Shown: positions 35,361 through 38,750 of the stretch, in pieces
How positions within the stretch are numbered: the stretch's first letter is position 1
How the letters are laid out: each line of letters starts with the position of its first letter
Source of the DNA: Alphaproteobacteria bacterium
GTDB lineage: Bacteria; Pseudomonadota; Alphaproteobacteria; Sphingomonadales; Kordiimonadaceae
NCBI GenBank assembly: GCA_021774775.1
Contig: JAJFIT010000031.1
Coordinates: forward strand, 1 to 38,750
Length of the DNA stretch: 38,750 nt
Direction: 5' to 3'
Notes under the pieces: model-generated
Told to the model about the DNA's origin: nothing
The model's database searches: none
Seen by the model: the letters and a program-made list of their open reading frames with translations, nothing else
Made by a program: the position numbers and the translations under genes

Positions 35361-35574
35361 CTTTTACTGCCTTGACTGATATGTCCTGCTGTGTGGACAG
35401 CTGTTTGGGGAAACAGGCAGCTGCCTTCGCTTCCCAGGTGCCGTTGAAAATTTGCACCCACGCCGCGGCGAAGGACGATGAGGAATGCTGCGAAGCAACG
35501 TTGCGCCCGGTTGAGTACCGCGGCTCTCTGCGAACCAAAAAAGTGGTGCGCCCAATAGTAAGTTGAAGTGACAT
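35353..35574 (-). CDS. Possible small protein coupled to the PNPOx-like gene
   Basis: A 73-residue frame (ATG at 35574, with GGAA about eight bases upstream) whose stop overlaps the next gene's ATG in ATGAGTAA, as expected for translational coupling. It begins MSLQLTIGRTTFLVRREPRY and has no clear signal peptide or known domain. I do not recognise it. Frames in the same stretch on the other strand have worse starts. It could also be an untranslated leader. Confidence 0.4.
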   Translation of the reverse strand: MSLQLTIGRTTFLVRREPRYSTGRNVASQHSSSSFAAAWVQIFNGTWEAKAAACFPKQLSTQQDISVKAVKDE

Positions 35575-35620
35575 CGATTTTTCCAAGTTTTATTTGTCAG
35601 GCCCTATATGTGTGGCATCA

Positions 35621-35649
35621 TTGACCTTATATAAAGATCCAATTTTATT
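35621..35649 (+). promoter_or_regulatory. Possible mocR promoter
   Basis: TTGACC (35621-35626, five of six) and TTTATT (35644-35649, four of six) are 17 bases apart. Transcription would start about 10 bases before the mocR ATG, giving a nearly leaderless mRNA. Confidence 0.4.
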
Positions 35650-35666
35650 TTTTTGATAGGTCCAAT
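35636..35666. promoter_or_regulatory. Direct-repeat operator candidate for MocR
   Basis: AGATCCAAT (35635-35643) and AGGTCCAAT (35658-35666) are direct repeats 23 bases apart, about two helical turns. One lies in the putative promoter spacer and the other ends at the mocR ATG. MocR regulators are known to bind direct repeats in divergent promoter regions. The repeats are seen; the regulator is inferred. Confidence 0.5.
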
Positions 35667-37103
35667 ATGAAAGATGATTTCACCGCACTTTGGGGTAGCG
35701 GGCTGGATCCGCAATCTGGCAACACCCTGCAACGGCAATTGCACAGCAAAATTCGCACAGCGATTCTGGACGGCAAACTGGCGAGTGGTGCAAGACTGCC
35801 AGCCAGCCGTGTGTTGGCGAGCAGACTGGGTGTTGCGCGCATCACCGTTGTTCAGGCCTACGACCAACTGACGGCTGAAGGCTATCTGGAAAGCCGAACC
35901 GGTGCTGGCACCTTTGTCGCGGGCAGCAGCCCAGACCAGCTACTCCAAACCAGTAAAACACATGCTGCCAAACATGAAACGCCGCAGACTGAGTACCGCC
36001 ACGTCCTTCTGTCTGGCATGCCTGCGCTCGACCAATTTCCAATCACAATTTGGGCGCGAACCACCAGCCGCGCCATGCGCCAGCTAAACACTGAAATGAT
36101 GTACCACAGCGACGTGATGGGCTACGCGCCGCTACGGCGCAACATTGCAGATTATTTGCAGGCGTCGCGCAGTGCCCTATGCGATGCCTCGCAGATTATG
36201 ATTGTATCTGGCTTGCAACAGGGGCTGTTTTTGCTGGCAAATGCAACACTGAAACCTGACGCACCGATCATCCTGGAGGACCCCGGCTATGACGGCATGC
36301 TGGCGTCCGCGGCGGCCACAGGCCGCCCGGTCCACTATACCAGCGTCGACGACCACGGTGCCCTGCCACCCAAGCAGGCTGGTGGTATGCTGGTTACCAG
36401 CCCGTCGCGGCAGTATCCGCTGGGGCATACCATGCCGCACAGCAGACGGTTGGAAATGCTTGCCTGGGCGCGCACCACGGATAGCCTGATTTTCGAAGAC
36501 GATTATGATAGCGAATTTCGCTACGGCGGGCATCCGCTTAACAGCCTGCAAGGCATTGACGGCGGCGAGCGGGTTATCTACGGCGGCACCTTTTCAAAAT
36601 CACTGTTCCCCGCCTTGCGGCTGGGTTATTTGGTGGTGCCCAGGCCACTGATTGAGCGGTTGCAAAAATTCCGCAATGCCATCGACAGCTTCCCGTCAAT
36701 TACCGGGCAAATTGCCCTAAACGCCTTCATGAATGACGGCGACTTTACCCGTCACATCAGGCGCCTTAGAATGGTCCACGCCAAACGTAAGAATTTATTC
36801 ACCAATTTTGCCCACACTCACCTCAGGCGATTCTTGGATTTCCAGCCGTCCGATGCTGGCCTGCATTTGCTGGCCTATACGGCGGACGAACTTGTGAAAT
36901 CCGGGGTAAAAGACAAACAGCTTGCAGAACTGGCGCAGTCCGCGGGCATAGGCGCGGTACCGGTATCAAACACCTACCAGTTTGCACCAAAACAGCAGGG
37001 GCTGCTGATGGGTTTTGCCAATCTGGACGATGAAAAAATTGAAGGGGCTGTCAAAAAATTTTCAAGCGCCATATACAAGGTGCTGAACACGACAACGAAT
37101 TAA
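35667..37103 (+). CDS. MocR/PdxR-type transcriptional regulator (GntR helix fused to aminotransferase fold)
   Basis: A 478-residue PLP-binding regulator. The N-terminal GntR winged helix reads LHSKIRTAILDGKLASGARL and then SRVLASRLGVARITVVQAYD, ending EGYLESRTGAGTFV. A type-I aminotransferase domain follows with VSGLQQGLFLLA, LEDPGYDGM, TSPSRQYPLGHTMP, EDDYDSEFRY, and the PLP lysine in GGTFSKSLFPALRLGY (Lys311). Length is normal. Divergent from the PNPOx-like unit, and 15 bases before the carbonic-anhydrase-like gene. PdxR-type control of vitamin B6 or an amino compound is the likely theme. Confidence 0.93.
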   Translation: MKDDFTALWGSGLDPQSGNTLQRQLHSKIRTAILDGKLASGARLPASRVLASRLGVARITVVQAYDQLTAEGYLESRTGAGTFVAGSSPDQLLQTSKTHAAKHETPQTEYRHVLLSGMPALDQFPITIWARTTSRAMRQLNTEMMYHSDVMGYAPLRRNIADYLQASRSALCDASQIMIVSGLQQGLFLLANATLKPDAPIILEDPGYDGMLASAAATGRPVHYTSVDDHGALPPKQAGGMLVTSPSRQYPLGHTMPHSRRLEMLAWARTTDSLIFEDDYDSEFRYGGHPLNSLQGIDGGERVIYGGTFSKSLFPALRLGYLVVPRPLIERLQKFRNAIDSFPSITGQIALNAFMNDGDFTRHIRRLRMVHAKRKNLFTNFAHTHLRRFLDFQPSDAGLHLLAYTADELVKSGVKDKQLAELAQSAGIGAVPVSNTYQFAPKQQGLLMGFANLDDEKIEGAVKKFSSAIYKVLNTTTN

Positions 37104-37118
37104 AGGTTGGAGGAACTA

Positions 37119-37880
37119 ATGTTGCCACGATGGGTCAAATCAGGAACAGTGCTAGCCGCAGCAACATTGCTCGGCACATCTGGACTACTCGCTCAGGAAA
37201 ACTGGAGTTATACTGGCGCGAACGGCCCGGCCAATTGGCACACCCTCTCTGGCACCAACGCCTTATGCGCTGCTGGCCAGAACCAATCTCCAATTAATAT
37301 TGATGCAACCGAGCCTGCGGTGATGCACCGCCTGCGCCCTGATTACAACGTGTCCGAAATTAATCTGTCTCATAACCGATTGATGATTTCCATGGATTAT
37401 GAGCGGGGCAGTTACCTGCGGGTCGGCCAAAAAATGCTGACGCTCAACGGCCTTACCTTCCGCACCCCCGCCGAACACCGTGTGGCAGGTGAAACCTACC
37501 CGATGTCGCTTCAGTTTATGCACCGGGCCAGCGATGGCAGCCGGGCGATTGTCGTAACACTGGTAAAAGAAGGCCGCCCCAACCGGGCATTGGCAGAATT
37601 TATCGCCAACATGCCGCTGGAGCCGGACCAGCGAAACCGCAACGCCAGCATACTGGTCAATGCGCGCGACCTGATGCCAGCAGACAAAGGCTATTTCCGC
37701 TATATGGGTTCGTTGACAACACCTCCCTGTAGCGAAGGGGTCAGTTGGTATATCTTCAAACAACCCATTCAGGCATCCAAGGAACAGATTAATCTGGTGA
37801 GAGGCGTTGTTGGAGCAAGCAATGTTCGCCCGCTGCAAAACCGCGGCAATCGCCTGATTTTAGATGCGCGGGGACAATAG
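37119..37880 (+). CDS. Exported alpha-carbonic-anhydrase-like protein lacking the zinc ligands
   Basis: A 253-residue protein with a signal peptide (about 1-25, ending GLLA before QENWSY) and the alpha carbonic anhydrase fold: NWHTLSG, CAAGQNQSPINI, GSLTTPPCSEGVSWYIF, and the C-terminal NVRPLQNRGNR. The conserved Cys pair (Cys50, Cys204) is kept. The zinc site is not: aligned to HFHxPSEH, the first two His are Thr113 and Arg115, and the third (ExHLVH) is Gln132. It should therefore not bind zinc or hydrate CO2 and resembles animal carbonic-anhydrase-related proteins. ATG at 37119 with GGAGG five bases upstream. A lipoprotein gene follows after three bases. Confidence 0.85.
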   Translation: MLPRWVKSGTVLAAATLLGTSGLLAQENWSYTGANGPANWHTLSGTNALCAAGQNQSPINIDATEPAVMHRLRPDYNVSEINLSHNRLMISMDYERGSYLRVGQKMLTLNGLTFRTPAEHRVAGETYPMSLQFMHRASDGSRAIVVTLVKEGRPNRALAEFIANMPLEPDQRNRNASILVNARDLMPADKGYFRYMGSLTTPPCSEGVSWYIFKQPIQASKEQINLVRGVVGASNVRPLQNRGNRLILDARGQ

Positions 37881-37883
37881 ACC

Positions 37884-38699
37884 ATGACACCGCGACCACT
37901 TCACCAAAAACTGGCAACCATCCTCACGCTATCGCCGCTGCTGATTTTGGCAGCCTGTGGCGGCGGGGGCTTGCCGGGCAGTGGGCCGTCTGCGCGCCTT
38001 GCTGGCGGCACAGTCCAGGAATTGCCCACAAATCTGCAGGCCGCCATTTGCCAGGGCCGCGCCCAGGACGCCATTGATGCCCTGACCGCCGAGCCACTGA
38101 TGTCACCCACCGACAGATTTTATATCGCGCTCGCGCTGGATGAAGCTGGCATGGGAACCCGCGCCCGGCGCCTGTATGCCAGAGTTATGCAAACTGCGTC
38201 CAAAGACAGTGTGCGCGCGCGCTGCCCGGACAGGGTGCTGGCTAACGGCCCGGTTGTTGATGAGGCGGCCCGCCGCCTCGCCACCATATCGCAGGTGCTG
38301 TCTGCAATGGATGTGAACCTTGCGCCCCAACCACGTTTGCATGACGGCATCGCACCCTCCGGGCCAATCCGTGTGGTCGACCCGGTAAAATTCTCCGGCG
38401 TTGTTCCCAGCGGCCGTCCCAGTGCGATCGCCCGGCCCTCGAGCCAATCACCGCTGGGCCAGTGGTTCGTGCATCTGTCCAGCTACCGCTCCATGGATAC
38501 GGCGATGAAAAACCGCGCCACCGTCGAGGCGAAATTCCCGCCGTTGGCAGGTATCATTGACCAGTGGGAGCTTGAGGTCGGCGGCAGTGTTGCTGTGCGT
38601 CTTGGCGTTCGGGTCGGCGAAAAAGCCGATGCAACCAGCCTGTGCAATGCGATAAAAAGCCAGCAAGAATATTGCGCAGTTATTGACACATCACAGTAG
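37884..38699 (+). CDS. Lipoprotein with a C-terminal SPOR-like domain
   Basis: A 271-residue protein with a lipobox LILAAC (Cys25) followed by a Gly-rich linker, so it is probably anchored to the outer or inner membrane. A helical, TPR-like part follows (about 45-140, with DRFYIALALDEAGMGTRARRLYARV). The C-terminal ~85 residues begin GQWFVHLSSYRSMDTAMKNR and look like a SPOR peptidoglycan-binding fold. It starts three bases after the carbonic-anhydrase-like gene and is probably translated with it. The SPOR call is moderate; no function is known. Confidence 0.72.
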   Translation: MTPRPLHQKLATILTLSPLLILAACGGGGLPGSGPSARLAGGTVQELPTNLQAAICQGRAQDAIDALTAEPLMSPTDRFYIALALDEAGMGTRARRLYARVMQTASKDSVRARCPDRVLANGPVVDEAARRLATISQVLSAMDVNLAPQPRLHDGIAPSGPIRVVDPVKFSGVVPSGRPSAIARPSSQSPLGQWFVHLSSYRSMDTAMKNRATVEAKFPPLAGIIDQWELEVGGSVAVRLGVRVGEKADATSLCNAIKSQQEYCAVIDTSQ

Positions 38700-38750
38700 C
38701 GGGCGGTAAAGCTGCCTTAGGTATTTTCTGACCGGCTGGGGAGCGGGTCA

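Overview
The window reads as chromosomal core DNA of an alphaproteobacterium. The evidence is gene order: trpF-trpB-trpA-accD-folC; divL-tsaE-addB-addA-trxA; ahcY-metK; and chvI-chvG-hprK-rapZ-EIIA-HPr facing pckA are all blocks I know from that class. The order within the class cannot be fixed from the sequence alone. No rRNA, tRNA, insertion sequence, prophage or CRISPR array was seen. Coding density is high and codon use looks even throughout.

Layout. Bases 1-5548 (+ strand): the tail of a TolB-like/TM2 membrane protein, then tryptophan synthesis genes trpF, trpB, trpA, then accD (acetyl-CoA carboxylase) and folC (folate). Bases 5568-7373 (-): a three-gene cassette of an SDR-like protein, a GST-kappa/DsbA-fold protein and a DUF1801 protein. 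Bases 7497-17375 (-): divL-tsaE-addB-addA, then trxA. DivL is a kinase-like cell-cycle regulator with Tyr at the phospho-acceptor position, and AddAB is the recombination helicase-nuclease. Bases 17437-20101 (-): ahcY-metK, the S-adenosylmethionine cycle, behind a palindromic operator and ending in a clear terminator. Bases 20120-24689 (-): chvI-chvG-hprK-rapZ-EIIA-HPr, an envelope-stress two-component system linked to a regulatory PTS. Bases 25209-26813 (+): pckA, divergent from chvI.

Bases 26872-38699 are more mixed: a second GST-kappa-like protein, a TerB-like protein, a divergent Tag-type glycosylase, a J-domain protein, and a RimB-like protease / RimK / M14 aspartoacylase-like operon. 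These are followed by GNAT and DUF1272 genes and an exported M20 amidase. Last comes a divergent pair of transcription units: a small ORF plus a PNPOx-like flavoprotein on the - strand, and a MocR regulator, an alpha-carbonic-anhydrase-like protein and a SPOR-like lipoprotein on the + strand.

The best candidates for something under-described are: (1) the exported alpha-carbonic-anhydrase homologue that has lost all three zinc histidines and lies between a MocR regulator and a lipoprotein; (2) the RimB/RimK/M14 operon, which could write, trim and erase glutamate tags; (3) the SDR-like protein lacking catalytic Ser and Tyr, in a cassette inserted between folC and trxA; (4) unexplained structured or repeated DNA in the chvI-pckA gap, the hprK leader, the trpB leader and downstream of terB. 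DivL with Tyr at the H-box is known biology but is a notable landmark.
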